64,000 bases of DNA from Escarpia spicata (GCA_963995525.1 OZ023210.1:3396086-3460085); one strand, 5' to 3'. Shown: positions 44,215 to 58,439, counted from the first letter of the stretch. The notes: generated by a model not told the origin, from the letters alone. Translations and numbers: made by a program.

Positions 44215-44520
44215 AATGCTCCAAGGAAGTGAATGTCCGTCTGTGCCTTGGAGGAGATGTAGTTACATTGAAAGAAGTGAGTGTCCGTCTGTGCCTTGGA
44301 GGAGATGTAGTTACATTGAAAGAAGTGAGTGTCTGTCTGTGCCTTGGAGGAGATGTAGTTAAATTGAAAGAAGTGAGTGTCCGTCTGTGCCTTGGAGGAG
44401 ATGTAGTTACATTGAAAGAAGTGAGTTACTCTCTGTGCCTTGGAGGAGATGTAGTTACATTGAAAGAAGTGAGTGTCCCTCTGTGCCTTGGATGAGATGT
44501 AGTTACAGTGATCCAGAATT
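44215..44520. repeat. 48-bp minisatellite, six copies
   Basis: GTGCCTTGGA recurs every 48 bp from 44243, within units of the form CTGTGCCTTGGAGGAGATGT-AGTTACATTGAAAGAAGTGA. The last unit runs into the 60-bp array through the shared GAGATGTAGTTACA core. Confidence 0.93.
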
Positions 44521-45510
44521 AGCATACTGATATATTGATTAAGACACACGGAGGAGATGTAGTTACAATGATCCAGAATTAGCATACTGATATATTGATT
44601 AAGACACACGGAGATGTAGTTACAATAATCCAGAATTAGCATACTGATATATTGATTAAGACACACGGAGGAGATGTAGTTACAATGATCCAGAATTAGC
44701 ATACTGATATATTGATTAAGACACACGGAGGAGATGTAGTTACAATGATCCAGAATTAGCATACTGATATATTGATTAAGACACACGGAGGAGATGTAGT
44801 TACAATGATCCAGAATTAGCATACTGATATATTGATTAAGACACACAGAGGAGATGTAGTTACAATGATCCAGAATTAGCATACTGATATATTGATTAAG
44901 ACACACGGAGGAGATGTAGTTACAATGATCCTGAATTAGCATACTGATATATTGATTAAGACACACAGAGGAGATGTAGTTACAATGATCCAGAATTACC
45001 ATACTGATATATTGATTAAGACACATGGAGGAGATGTAGTTACAATGATCCAGAATTAGCATACTGATATATTGATTAAGACACACGGAGGAGATGTAGT
45101 TACAATGATCCAGAATTAGCATACTGATATATTGATTAAGACACATGGAGGAGATGTAGTTACAATGATCCAGAATTAGCATACTGATATATTGATTAAG
45201 ACACATGGAGGAGATGTAGTTACAATGATCCAGAATTAGCATACTGATATATTGATTAAGACACACGGAGGAGATGTAGTTACAATGATCCAGAATTAGC
45301 ATACTGATATATTGATTAAGACACACGGAGGAGATGTAGTTACAATGATCCAGAATTAGCATACTGATATATTGATTAAGACACACAGAGGAGATGTAGT
45401 TACAATGATCCAGAATTAGCATACTGATATATTGATTAGGACACACGGAGGAGATGTAGTTACAATGATCCAGAATTAGCATACTGATATATTGATTAGG
45501 ACACAAGGAG
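44505..45510. repeat. 60-bp minisatellite, seventeen copies
   Basis: AGCATACTGATATATTGATT starts at 44521, 44581, 44638 and then every 60 bp to 45478. One unit lacks exactly three bases (GAG). Single-base variants are sparse. On the minus strand every unit is open and reads NYISSVCLNQYISMLILDHC, and the flanking 48-bp units read NYISSKAQTDTHFFQC. Together they form a 445-codon frame (44169-45506), most simply an artefact of unit lengths divisible by three. Confidence 0.95.
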
Positions 45511-48500
45511 GAGAGTTTGAGACAGGTCTTGTAGTCGTGGTCAGTGTGTACTCTCCGTTGTTATCAGTCAGTGTCAGAGTTACTTACACCTATGGTGCAC
45601 TCACTAGTGGTGCTATCAGGGTGTCGAAGCATCCACGAACTACAAGATCCCTGGAAAATAAAAAAGATTGTATGCTTGGTCATTCCATGATATGCAATTG
45701 CTTTTTGTGTCTACGCTGGGAGCATGCACAGATGTCTTCTGCATTCACCTGTCCATTAGTGTAAAGTTGTGAGCATACAGGAATTCTCGCACTTGGTGAT
45801 TGCATATTAGGGTATTCTACAGTGGCTGCAGTGGTGACTTGGTAGTCATGTCCATCATTTATAATAGGCCATGATATAGTGTAATTGTAATTCAGGTTAG
45901 AAAATTATGCTGTAATTGTAAATTATTGTTTTCCATGTAATTGGAACATTTACATAAATGATGTATGATTGCACCTTTTGTCGCTTTGTTTAACATTTTA
46001 CATGAAAGCCGCATAGATTTAAAAAATAAGATTAAATTAAAACATATAATAATAATTATATGAAACTTCTAAAATGCTTATATCCTCGGGAATCTGAGGT
46101 CCCGAGCTCAAAAGCACAACAAGCCAGACTTGGTTAGAAAATAATGAAGAAAGATGTGCACAAGTCATCATCAAATCATCATCAAATCCAGGGAATGCCG
46201 ACGATTTAGGTGGTAAATGCAATTGGGAATAAATGTATTTATATAAAGTAAAATCCAGAACTGTATACTGAATAAACTTACTTGAATAAATTCAATCTTG
46301 CATAATACATACTTGTTTGTAATGAATTTTAACTTTTCATAAGTGTAGTTGAAACGAAAAATGAAAAGTAATCATGATTAGCTTGTTTTTGTGCAAACTG
46401 GCCAAAACCTGGCCGAGAATAGTTTCTTCATGTGTGCAATTAAACGGTGTGCAGAATGAAATTAACAAATCATGGGTGAAGTTGCTTGGTGCTGTTGTGA
46501 GTGCCATAAATATTAGATATGTGGAGAAGTCGATTATGGTGACTGGAAGCATGCCAGCAGTGAATTGTCTGATAGTCAACTCCTCCGTTCGCTGCAGATG
46601 AAACGTCAGAACGCAGCGAGAGTTGGCATTGGCTCCACTCAGGAATGAAGATTGCTGTGCCAGTTGCAGATGTATGCTCGTAAAGCATCCTGATAACTCG
46701 GCTCTCCGGACATGCTGAAGTGTTCCTTTCGCCATCACTGGGGCAATCTCCGTAGATGGCCCGCATAATGTTTTAGCGAATTATCTGAGGCGATCCTCGT
46801 GACCCTCATACAAACGTATTTATAAGTGTCAAATCTGTCTGCCTCAAGACCCACCCTCTTTGTGAGAGCGTTACCTAACTAACCATAAAGACACATCTGT
46901 CATCCAACTGATACCCTGAAATATACTAGCAGTATAAGATTAATAGCTACCCAGAAACACCAGCTGTCAATCAACGCTAATTACCTGGAAAGATACTACC
47001 TGTCAATCAACAATTACCACTGAGCGAGAAGATGTTGAGTTTTAATCCACATTGGTATTTCCTGATGGAACCTTCACTGTTGCATTAGATTGAGAATTGC
47101 TGCAGCGTTGCCCTTCAAAGACATACATCAATCTTTGTCTGCTTGGGTTACTAAAAAATCTGCGTGGTATTTCATCCAGAAAATTAACAAATGTTTTCGT
47201 TAAATCTAGAATGGGGTAACACAAAATCATGAATGGTCGGTTATCAACCCATGGTGTTATTAGCAGTATATTTAAACATGGTCTCTGATATATATAGATG
47301 TAACTGCTGTGCTGTAATTGTGTGTTTACTATATTGCTACAGCTGTGCTGTTACAGGTAGAAAACATTGACAGGGTTCATGTCAGCTGCTGTGCTGGGTT
47401 GGAGCCACCTGTGTTAGTGTAGCAAGGATCTCTGTGACTGAGGCTTCCACCATGCCTGTCACAGTCCTACTCCAGGCACCTGTCATTGCATTCACAGGCA
47501 GGAGATTTAGCCGCAGATCTCCTGGGTCAGTCTGTGTGTCACTCGAGTTTTGCAAATGCCAAGGTCTCGAAACCAATTAATCAGACGCCACCTTCGTATC
47601 AGTGCAGTGTTGTAACACGCTAAATTCTCATCTGCATCTAGTATACATTGGTTAAATTAACTGTTTATTATAATTAAGGCTGATACTGAGGTGTTTTTGC
47701 GGATGTAAAGGTTGTACAACACAAACGTGAACTAATCCGTTGCTGCCTTACGCGTTAATAAAAAGCACTTTGTGTAGAATCTCCGCAGCTCAAGTTTAGG
47801 AGTGCATTGATTGGTGGAGGAGACTAGTGAATGACTTCCACTGCCTTGTTGTCTCACATCCATCTAGTGCGCGTACACAGTTGCACGTAAGGCAACAATT
47901 ATGCAATATAAATGTTCTAATTGGCTCATCTAAAATAGTCATCACATGCTGTCTTATGTAATTCTCATTGAAATGGTGATCGCTGTCAGTAAGCATAAAA
48001 TGCCATGTGAAATATTCATCGCATTTGGTCTTAAATAAATCACAACGAAAACTTGAATGCTTTTGATAAGCGTAAATTGTCATCTAAAATATTCATCATG
48101 TGTCGTCCCTTGCAATAGTGAACAAATGAATAGAGAAATTTACACTTTCATCATGGCGAATTAATTGCATTTGTTGTATACAGAGGCTACATTTGAGGAT
48201 CAAGATCTGCCACACAGCTGCCCCAGTGTGGCATAGCAGCTGACTAGAACAGGAACTGAATCTTTAACGCACATCCGGACAACATAAATTCTCGGCTTCC
48301 TGATCATATGTCTGGCGTGATGTGAATTGGTAGGTCTTTCACAGCGGGTGGGCAAGGAATGAGAGAACCTAACCGAATACCTTCTGGTGAGAAGACGCAT
48401 CATAAGTCACCGCACTCACTCTCGCCTAATGAATGCCATATTGTTCCCACGCAAACACCAACTAATATATGTTAGCCACATCATTGTCATACAAGTGCTG

Positions 48501-48970
48501 TCATTATCTACCTCAACCCAATATCTTGACAGTTGATTCCTCGAGTGCTCCGTATTCCATCGCATCTCCAGTGTTCCAGGAAAGTACACACCTCTTACGC
48601 GTCTTGTCCAGGTGGTTGCTTGAAATCACTCATTTCCGGAGATGGAGTTTTGATCGTGCTTTCTCCACAGATATAGCGAAGAAGTAGAAGTATGCGGGGG
48701 ACATTCCTCGTGGTGTCTGCGGCCCTCACTGGTGCCAGACGTTATCGCTAAAGACAGTGTGACTGAGTTCCTCGGAGCTCCGCTGCCGTAATCTCGCTCG
48801 TCCATGGGATAAGGCCTGTTAAGATCGGGCAAATTCTGCATTTGTCTGGCAGTGTCGATTAGATCACGCCTGATTGATTCACACAAGATTTATTCAATTA
48901 GAGATTAGCACTAGAAGGTTAGGAAAGACATATGAAACCTGATCCGACGGTGTGGAGTGATAACAGGGAG
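45511..48970. other. Intronic stretch without recognised genes
   Basis: The stretch is mostly AT-rich. Two GC-richer patches carry overlapping minus-strand open frames (46337-46766, and 48626-48886 with RRDLIDTARQMQNLPDLNRP) that have coding-like composition but no motif I recognise. No tRNA or hairpin of note was seen. Confidence 0.4.
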
Positions 48971-48974
48971 TAGC

Positions 48975-49095
48975 CACCCAGTCTGATAATGGACAGTGTT
49001 CGTTGTTTAGAGCAGTCTGATAATGGGCAGTGTTGGCCGTTTAGAGCAGTCTGTGATAATGGACATTGTTGGTAATCTAGAGCAGTCTAGCATAG
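48975..49095 (+). repeat. ~35-bp minisatellite, direct arm
   Basis: Three units carry AGTCTGATAATGGACAGTGT or variants, followed by TCGTTTAGAGC-like sequence, at 34-36-bp spacing. The same unit occurs inverted at 49386-49530. Confidence 0.85.
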
Positions 49096-49385
49096 CCATT
49101 CAAAAGCCTTTCTCGTAGATAATCAGCCAAACAAAAATTTTCTCACATGAACCAGCCGAAACGATACTTTTTTGCACAAAACCAGTCCAAAACAACCTCA
49201 GCAGAAACGATGCAACTCAGTCGCACTGAATGAATTCATGAAGAGAACCTAGCCAGTTTATTGGCGATGATAAAACTGCAAGATAATTCATCAATGCAAG
49301 TCTACTTGAAGACCCAGTGGCTTGTCAGTTGCCTTCCTGTAAATCATCTGTCGTGACTGCAATGTTCTATATATTCCAAGCCCCG

Positions 49386-49530
49386 TGCTAAACGACCAAT
49401 GCTGTCCAATATCACAGACTGCTCTAAACGGCCAACACTGTCCACTATCACAGACTGCTCTAAACGACCAACACTGTCCACTATCACATACTTCTCTAAA
49501 TGACCAACACTGTCCTTTATCACAGACAAC
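49386..49530 (-). repeat. 36-bp minisatellite, inverted arm
   Basis: Four units of GCTCTAAACG.CCAACACTGT followed by CCACTATCACAGACT, spaced 36 bp apart (for example 49421 and 49457), are the reverse complement of the array at 48975. The arms are about 290 bp apart. Confidence 0.88.
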
Positions 49531-52500
49531 TGTTTGATTATTTCTAAATAAGATTTTCATTATCATATCTGTGATGGTTTTGACAGGGTTTGTCAGATCA
49601 ATGCTTTGATACAAGGGTATACAGCGTTTATAGAAGAATGCAGATAACACATATTACCTCAATGTGGAGCTCTGCAGCACCGTAATAAAGCATCAGACAC
49701 TCAATGAATGACCAATATTTGTTGTAGTTTCTTGCTGCCATTTCAAAGTTTGAAGTATTTTGGTTACGCCACTTTGCCTCAATGCAACCAGCTGTATAGC
49801 TATAGACAGTGATGGATTGATATATTAGAAAATAGTATTTGTGCAATACTTTCTACATGGCTTAATGCTTTCTAGATAAGTGCATAGTTGGTGTTGGAAC
49901 GAGAAGGTCTGCCATGGGTGAAGTGTAGAACATTTCAAATGGTCGAATGGACTCGATTACGTCCTGTACATCAACATACCTTTACCATACATTTTTAATG
50001 TTATACATCCTAACCGTCGACCTTCCTACAGATCTTCAGCCTTCTGCCCTAAACAGTCTCATCCCTTGTGATGTATACAAGGAAGTGTATGCTACACGGC
50101 ATTACAGCATAGACCCTTCCCATTAGACCCGGGCAGTTATATGGTTAGTTCTAGGAGCCAAGTGTGTAATAAAGTTGCTGTTCCACTGGGCTTTAGGTCA
50201 GGCAGATGTGATCAATATCTGGCACAGTCGACAGCTCCTGTGAGAAATTGCCAGTACAACTTAGCCATCTCTGTAGCACTTTGCAGATATCTGCCTTATC
50301 TGATTTTGATTAGTCCTGTAGTCCTCTGTGCCACCACATGCCAATGGTTACTTTTCAAACCATAATGGATGTGTTGCCCTGGGTTTAAACAGACAGATTA
50401 CCTTGTTAGGCTCGTTGCTCTCTGGGGTCTAGGCATGAATGCCTTGGGAATCTAGGCACACAATCATAGCAGGAGTGGGATCAACCAGTGGCTCTGTTAG
50501 TATAGCAAAATCTAAAGAGAGTGCTTAGGTAGCAGCCAGTTCAAGATAATCCATTAGAGTGCTGCTTGTGTGGTTTTAATCATACAACATTTTCTGGATT
50601 ACATCACCAAAATAAATTGAAAATTGTAATAATGTTGGGGAGCACATTTTGATTCATTTCTAATTGATGGCTGTGTTAAGGTTTGCGTGAATGTATACAA
50701 CAACAACACAGCCAGAAGTGTAATTATGGTCTGACCCCTCTTGTTAGCATTGTGGGGTCTTAATCTACTTGTAGTTAACAAAGATGTCATTGATTGGCAG
50801 TAGAAACGACTAAGCTTCACTCATACATCCATAGTTGGGATAGCATTAACAAAAACGGTGAATTACATTGAACAATTGAAAGTATTCAACGAGACAACCA
50901 TGGGTTTTATGGTGAGTTTGATGTCAAAATTCACATTGCAAGAAATAGGAACATGTTCCCATCAAGGGGACATTGCTATTGTTCAACTGTTGCCCTGCAG
51001 TTAGAAGCCCTAGATGGCTGAGAGACAACACAGATCAGTTGGCAGCCATTCACTAGGCTCCTCCAATCGATAGAGATTCAGACCACAGATTTTAGACACA
51101 GCACTTTTTACTGCAGTGTCAGTCCAAGTCGAATTAGTTTGAATTCAGACCTGGATGTTGGCTAAACACAATGCAAATGCATGGTAGAAAAACAAATGCA
51201 TTGCTCCTTGAATGGATTAATATTATGGTTTCTTGGAGCGTGATATTTGAGAAATGACGTTGACCCTTTAATGAGGTGGAAGTTTATGCTGAAATATCCA
51301 CGCAGAATAATTTGAAGATTGTAATAAAATTTATCGACAAGTAAAAACAAGTTCAGTTCATTGTCTGTTTGAAATAGTGTGCATCTGGTTATGTCCATAC
51401 ATGAAAAGAAAATTAAATGACTTATTATTTTCAATATAAAGAACCCAACTTGCCTACGGCAGCATTCGGATTTTTCATTTGATAATATGACATAAAACGT
51501 CTTGAAACAAATGTTGATGACAAGCTGTGTAATTAGCCTAATGAATTACTGGCTTCTAATTTATTCACACAATATCCTTTGTTCTCGTGTCTGCGTGAGT
51601 GTGCATATATACTCAATTGTTCCTGTCCACCTGAAGATATTGTAGATACACATATACAGACTTGTTCATTAATTAATTCCCCCTGTCCTCAACTGCACTG
51701 TTACTACAGGATTGTCACAGATCTGATAAAAAAACCTAACTCAGTATACTGTTGTCATTAAAATGTTATTACCTATTACTAGGCATAGCAGTACTGCTAT
51801 CTCGCTCTCCAGATATTTGTGTATGGTTATTTCCTGCAAATAACCTGTTTTTACCTGTGTAATGATTTGTGAACAGGCTAACAACAAAGACTTGCAATTC
51901 CTATTTCTTTCCTCAAACAAATAGTTGATTGAAGCATCTATTCAGCTTCCGTAGTCCATCAATCAACTTTAAGAGTACAAGAAACATGACTCTTTCTCAC
52001 TTTTGTTCTTGGGGGTTCATACTTTTTGCAAAGCTCAGTTTTCCTCTATTTTTTATAAATTGAGTATTTTCTGGAACGACAAGTCTGCTTTATCCTGTCT
52101 ACCAGGGTAGTTCATAAATTGTATGTTACACCAGATTTGTTTGATATATTGATTGAATAAAATATGGATTTTCTATTATGACATAAATGTTTGATATGAT
52201 AACGGCTGCTAAACTGTGGCAGTTCTGTGTTCAAACAGGGTTTATTTGCAAGAAACTGCTTTCTTTGTAGAGATTTCAGATTCTGGATAGCTGTGAGAAC
52301 ATTCAGCTGGATTATCAGTATTTCTGCAAAGACGAACCATCGATGTAGCTTTGGTAAATGTTCTTGCTTAAACCTGTGTTTCATGCACCTGTGGCATTTG
52401 GTAGATAGCAAGTAACTGGGGAGAATATTTCATGATCCACTAAGGAAGCATTGACTGTAGATTATTAGTATTGGTGTGTTTTCTGGAATGTAAGCTCCCG

Positions 52501-53595
52501 TTGCGCTACCAGGGCGGGGCTGAGGGAAAGAAGCGATATATAATACTGGATGGTTGGAAAAGAAAACTTGGTATCTGACAACGTATCAACTGATTTAATT
52601 TTGGTCGGGTGTAGATGTTTGTAACTTTTTACTCTCCAGGGATAATCTCAGTGCATCCATGTATGACGGTACGTGAAACTTATGTAATTTAATCATAAAT
52701 TCCCCTCCCTGTACTTATTTTATGGATAAAATAATCACTAAAAAAGGAAGCTAAACAAAACAGATGCTAATCTCTAGTCCTCTAAATCAGCTTCATGTAA
52801 TGTTACATGTCAGTGTACTGAGAGCATCCCAAAAAGAAAAAGAATTTTCTGAACAGCACTAGTAAGAAAACTTAAATCGAAGATGGTATTAAATGATTTG
52901 CATAGGTGCACAACATTTGTGTGGGAAGTAAATTCCCTCATCTTTAGCAGCATTAACCTTTTACTGGCAAAAACAACTTTGGTGCCTGGGAATACTCATC
53001 GAGATCTCAATCAATCATTTTAATAAGACAATCCCATGTCTTCCCATCTTGCGTGACTGCCCTACGTTAATGCAAACTGCATTTGCATGCTCACAATGCT
53101 TGGTACAAATTTATGCACTGATGGGATTCAGTGTGAACACATTCTCTGAACAGCAGCCTGTACCTTTTCCTTCGAGATGTTGAACCTCAGGGTGAATTTG
53201 TGCTTGTCGTTCTGAAGGCTCTTGATTAAGCTGTTCATGCATGTAATGGCTGTGTGTTTAACCTTTATCATAGAGCATCTTTCCTCATATGTTATGCCAT
53301 CTGACGTCCTTTGAAGGTTTGCTTGAGCGCCACCATGCAGACAAGAAGTGCTGATGCCTCAATGAATGTCAGTTCTAGGGACCAGTCCACTCAGATTTTA
53401 AGCTCAAAGAATCCACCGTTTCACAGTATCCATGGGTAAATTTAATGAGTATTTTCAAAATGCAAAAATCCACCATATCATAGAAAACACTGTTTCTATG
53501 ACAACCTAGGGAAAGTGTCCAGGTGGCACACCCTGGTGCTGAATGTTCTTACTACACGAGGTCACTGCTAGGGAGCTACATCCATTTGAAGGAGC
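49531..53595. other. Intronic stretch without recognised genes
   Basis: The sequence is AT-rich and non-coding. Open frames stay under 100 codons and show no motif. Confidence 0.4.
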
Positions 53596-53599
53596 AAAA

Positions 53600-54100
53600 T
53601 CATGCTTATGACGAATACTGGTGAAATGGTGTCGTGATAGAGTTGAGCCAGCAGGTTGTTGGGTTGATGTCAGCGAGACCGTTCGAAGCAGGCTTTTGTT
53701 GGCCTACCGAGTCAAAAGCTTCAGTGGAATCGATGAAGCAGATTATGCCATTGTTGTTGAAATCGTTTAGTTTCTCAATAATCTGCCAGTGATTGGATTG
53801 GGTCGATTGTGCACGTGTCATCTGATAGGCTGTGTGTGTGTGCCAGGGCTTTGGAGGGCTTACAGGAGATGGAGTTGTCAATGATCTGTATCGGTTGTAT
53901 CCATGGCGCAGCAGGCTGATTGGAAGACATTTGAGACAGTCACATTTCTTGTATAATGTGGTGTTATCGGATGTCTGTGCGTCTGACTTGGCAGGTTATG
54001 GTTTATGATAATCGTGCTGAGGAGGTTTGACTGAGCGTCCTGTTAATACATTGACGCTTGCCTTGAGCATCTTAGGCCATTACTGCGTCCGTTCCTGGTA
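53600..54100 (-). pseudogene. Decayed reverse-transcriptase N-terminal fragment (RTE-like or related LINE)
   Basis: The minus strand reads GTDAVMA, then after a frameshift MLKASVNVLTG (compare GPD.I.AEMLKA). It continues LYKKCDCLKCLPISLL (compare KKGD...C.NWRGISLL) and IIEKLNDFNNNGIICFID followed by AFDSV, which is RT motif A. Its catalytic Asp is present and the usual F.K is altered to STE. The later RT motifs (B and C) are not evident. The fragment is unrelated in sequence to the CR1/L2-like copies. Confidence 0.7.
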
Positions 54101-54363
54101 CATCACTGAATGTGGGGTTCTGAACCCCAATTCTGAATTCGGGTGAATTGGATGCATTGGGTCTTCATCAGGTTCAGTCAGCTGGGTTTAATTAACCTTA
54201 TCCCTGTTGTAATGCAGCGCATGAAACAGCATCCACCTCGACTGCATTACCACCTCTGCATTTCATAATTCAACCAACTCTTGTACTTGCCAATCAGAGC
54301 AGCAAATCATCCAAAAAACTTCAGATAAACATTTAAATTAATGATCGCCCATACAGGAAACGT

Positions 54364-54532
54364 GGAGGTGGTTTGTGTTTGTGGAATGGAGCCTGTCTTT
54401 AGAGGTTGCATTAGGATGCCTACCAAAGGAGGGTGGCCTGGAGGAGGTGGTTTGTGTTTGTGGAATGGAGCCTGTCTTTAGAGGTTGCATTAGGATGCCT
54501 ACCAAAGGAGGGTGGCCTGGAGGAGGTGATAA
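54364..54532. repeat. 79-bp tandem duplication
   Basis: GGAGGTGGTTTGTGTTTGTG recurs 79 bp apart (54364 and 54443) with essentially identical intervening sequence, implying a recent duplication. A short third partial copy follows. Confidence 0.93.
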
Positions 54533-54534
54533 TT

Positions 54535-55165
54535 GAACAGAGACAGGCGGTGAAGCCTTGCAGCAGTGCATCAAATAACAACTTGAACAGCAATGCCCCT
54601 CTCTAAGGTGCTACTGCAAATAGACGGCTCCATACCTGAGGCACACAGAAAAACATACAAAGAGGAATTCTATCACTCAAAGGAATTTCAGTGTATACAC
54701 TATTTTGTTACTACAGTTCTCCTGTTGTATTTGGTATTGTTACGTGACTGGATCGCTGATGAGATTACATGGTTACTGTGATGTGATCACTGCCAGGCAC
54801 GTCTTGAATAGCCTTCCACCTATAAGTGACTGGAGAATGGAGTTCATTTCTATGCCTCATGCTAAATAGTACAAGCCTTAAAAGTACAAAGTCTGATCAA
54901 ACGGAGGTTTGTTTGTATATTATTATATATTATTGTATATAAGTCGTTTTATACAGTATCAACTATATATGTGGTGTACTTACTGCCCAAATATGTTTTG
55001 ACGAAGATGTATCATGATACACATACCCATATCAATATTAATGAGGCCTGAGGCCCTCAGTAGCAGAATGCATGTAAACAAAGTCATTCCGCCATGTAAA
55101 CAAACTGTTTCTTCCCAAAACACTTACATTTCAACAACAACAACAAATGGTTCATTAAAACACAA
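54535..55165. other. Intronic stretch without recognised genes
   Basis: No gene is recognised. An AT-rich TATTATATATTATTGTATAT tract lies at about 54920. Confidence 0.4.
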
Positions 55166-55169
55166 TTCC

Positions 55170-55475
55170 GTAGGCAGTGTGGGCAGTGTGGGCAGTGTGT
55201 TATAACAGGTGTAATTTACATTGTGGGCAGTGTGTTGTAACAGGTGTAGTTTACATTGTGGGCAGTGTGTTGTAACATGTTTACACTGTGGTCAGTGTGT
55301 TGTAACATGTTTACACTGTGGTCAGTGTGTTGTAACTTGTAGTTTACACTGGTCATTGTGTTGTAACATATGTAGTGTAACATGTAGTTTACACCATGGT
55401 CAGTATGTTGTAATATATGTAGTTTACACTGTGATCAGCATGTTGTAGTAGAATTATATATGTAGTTTACACTGT
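55170..55475. repeat. ~33-36-bp degenerate minisatellite (GTGGGCAGTGTGTTGTAACA)
   Basis: About eight diverged units contain GTGG(G/T)CAGTGTGTTGTAACA and TAGTTTACA. Divergence increases towards the right end. Confidence 0.88.
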
Positions 55476-56015
55476 ATAACATTGTTTTGTGAAAAGAAAA
55501 CCAAATGGACGACGTTCCTTTAATTTTATTTGAAAATCTAAACTGGCAAAGTGTGTTCTAAACCACATCAAAATATGCTTCAATTGTGAATTTGTGATGT
55601 TTCATTTACACTTTTAAACTTGTTTTAATTAATATTACATAGGAGGTACTTAAATCATTTGATTAAAAGAAAGTAGAACGTGTCCAAGTCAAGTATCGTC
55701 TGCATCGTGGCCATAGAGAGGATATATGCACACAGAGGCATGCACATGTCAAACACACTGGAACTGATGTTGTGCGCATGATTAGTTTGATAGTGAACGA
55801 GTGTTGTGTATGGACTTATTTTGCACGCCTGCATGCGGGCACGTGTATGTAAGTGCAATAAGGTACACATAGAGATGCACGGTAATATGTAGATGGTTGG
55901 GTTCATGCGTACATGTGAATTTGCATGCATTGAGTACATGTGTACATAAAGACATGGTTATAAAATTATGCCTGCATAGTGAATTCAGTGACACATATGT
56001 ACATATGTACGTATG
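55476..56015. other. Intronic stretch without recognised genes
   Basis: No coding pattern is recognised. Scattered ACATGTGT-like words at 55720-56010 lead into the microsatellite. Confidence 0.35.
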
Positions 56016-56019
56016 AGTG

Positions 56020-56813
<794 letters not shown>

Positions 56814-56814
56814 G

Positions 56815-58220
56815 TATGAGTTTATGTTAGTGCAAATGAGTCTTTATTACACATGCTCAAATTGGACATAAATAAATTGTTGTCTACACTTGTCTGCAAC
56901 TGTTCTAGACACATGAGTGTGTCTGCAAATATGATGGTAGTAACCTAGGACTAATGCATGAGACACAGCTCAGCAATCAATTCCTTGTTATCTCTGATGT
57001 GAGGTCATTAGGCTATTATGCCAAGGATTCAAGAGGATCATTAGTGGATAATGACCACCAGGATGGGTGCATGCATCTAGTATAACAGGCCACAGCTTCT
57101 GCCCAAGTAACATTACAAAAAGGCAACCAGGAAGCCAAGCTGCTGCTAAACTGCTCAATTCATGGAATGTGTAAGCAAGGTATTCCTGGGGCAAATGGGA
57201 ATTTGCTAGGCAGTTACGTAATACACTTGGTTATTCCTCTGATACGTGGATTACTGAGTTACACATTCAGTTATGTAATGGTTCTTGTATTCCTGGAGAA
57301 GTTTGATTCATGTGGAAATGTTTGCTTGGCAAAATAAAACTGTGGATTCTATGGCAAATGTAAGCCGAATAGTTGCTTTCTAAGAAAATGGAGCAAATCC
57401 CACATTTAACAAAACAAAATTTTGTATAAGAGTATATTTCTTTCATAACGATGGAATACATTTTGTAATATAATTGTGGTGAATGCGTGATTTATTTCTA
57501 TGCGGGTTCCTTCCAGCACTGAGTAGGTATCCATTAGCACATCTGTGGCCCAGGTTTTTTATGTTTTGGGCAGATACTGATTGCAATATGAACTCTTCTC
57601 ATAATATGATTAATTTTTGTGCAGTGTGGTTCTTATGATGATACTTGGAAGATAGGAGTTTTTTTGTTCAGGGTACACCTGAATCGATGAATCAAGAGGG
57701 CGGGTTGTTTTTCTTGCTAGTCAGTGAGACGTTATTAATTGTTTCTATGTAACCCGTAAGTACAGGCTGCAGGGCATACTTTACACCGATACAACAGCAG
57801 GGATTGGCGTAATGTAAACAACACTACACGTATATTCAGTTGGTCTGAAAGGCGTAAAATTAACCACCAAATAGCAGCTGTTTATAGCAGCATAGAAGCT
57901 AAAACTGTCCAAGATTAATGACTGGCACAGTTGCGGAGGTGTGGATGGGAAACAAACCCATGTTGAGTGTGTACTTGAAATGAACCGATTGTAAACACAG
58001 TTCCAGGAAATATTGAGGATCAGTGGTTTTATGGAACCCCACTTTTATGAGTCTGTAATTGGTGAAACTTGCTGTGAGGAACAAAAAACAATTTGTTTTA
58101 AATTCTAGGAAATCCGGTTTTCATGTGGGCGTATGTACTGTTGCTCATCCAAACGGTTTGCTAGGAGTTTCAGACGTAGATTTTACATGAAGAACATTAC
58201 TGCTTGTCGACCAATAGTCT
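56815..58220. other. Intronic stretch without recognised genes
   Basis: The sequence is AT-rich, with no motif, RNA or repeat recognised. Confidence 0.4.
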
Positions 58221-58225
58221 TTCCC

Positions 58226-58433
58226 TTATTTTAGTTGTATGGAACATTTTTTGAGATTGTTAAATTTTAGCCTTTCTAAAACAGTTTGAAAAGGTTCTAC
58301 TAATAATTTTTTCAGAAGTCCAAATTTTTCAGACTGTTCTAATGTTAAACATTCATATGCCATAAAGTAAACATTTTTACAACCTTCCTGTAAACTATGT
58401 TTAAATATGTTTACAATTGAAGTTTATAACCAG
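58226..58433 (-). pseudogene. Unrecognised open segment, possible remnant of a coding sequence
   Basis: Between stops the minus strand reads SLQEGCKNVYFMAYECLTLE, then QSEKFGLLKKLLVEPFQTVL, then ERLKFNNLKKC, about 68 codons in all. It is amphipathic and compositionally protein-like despite AT-rich surroundings. Further upstream other frames give GSHINIPFYNPAK and NKIKNVSGYKLQ, which suggests a frameshifted longer reading frame. I do not recognise the family, and chance cannot be excluded. Confidence 0.3.
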
Positions 58434-58439
58434 AAACAT

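Noticed and set aside
55170..55475. Telomere-like G/T-rich repeats
   Set aside because: The unit is about 33-36 bp and irregular, with no TTAGGG-type short repeat.
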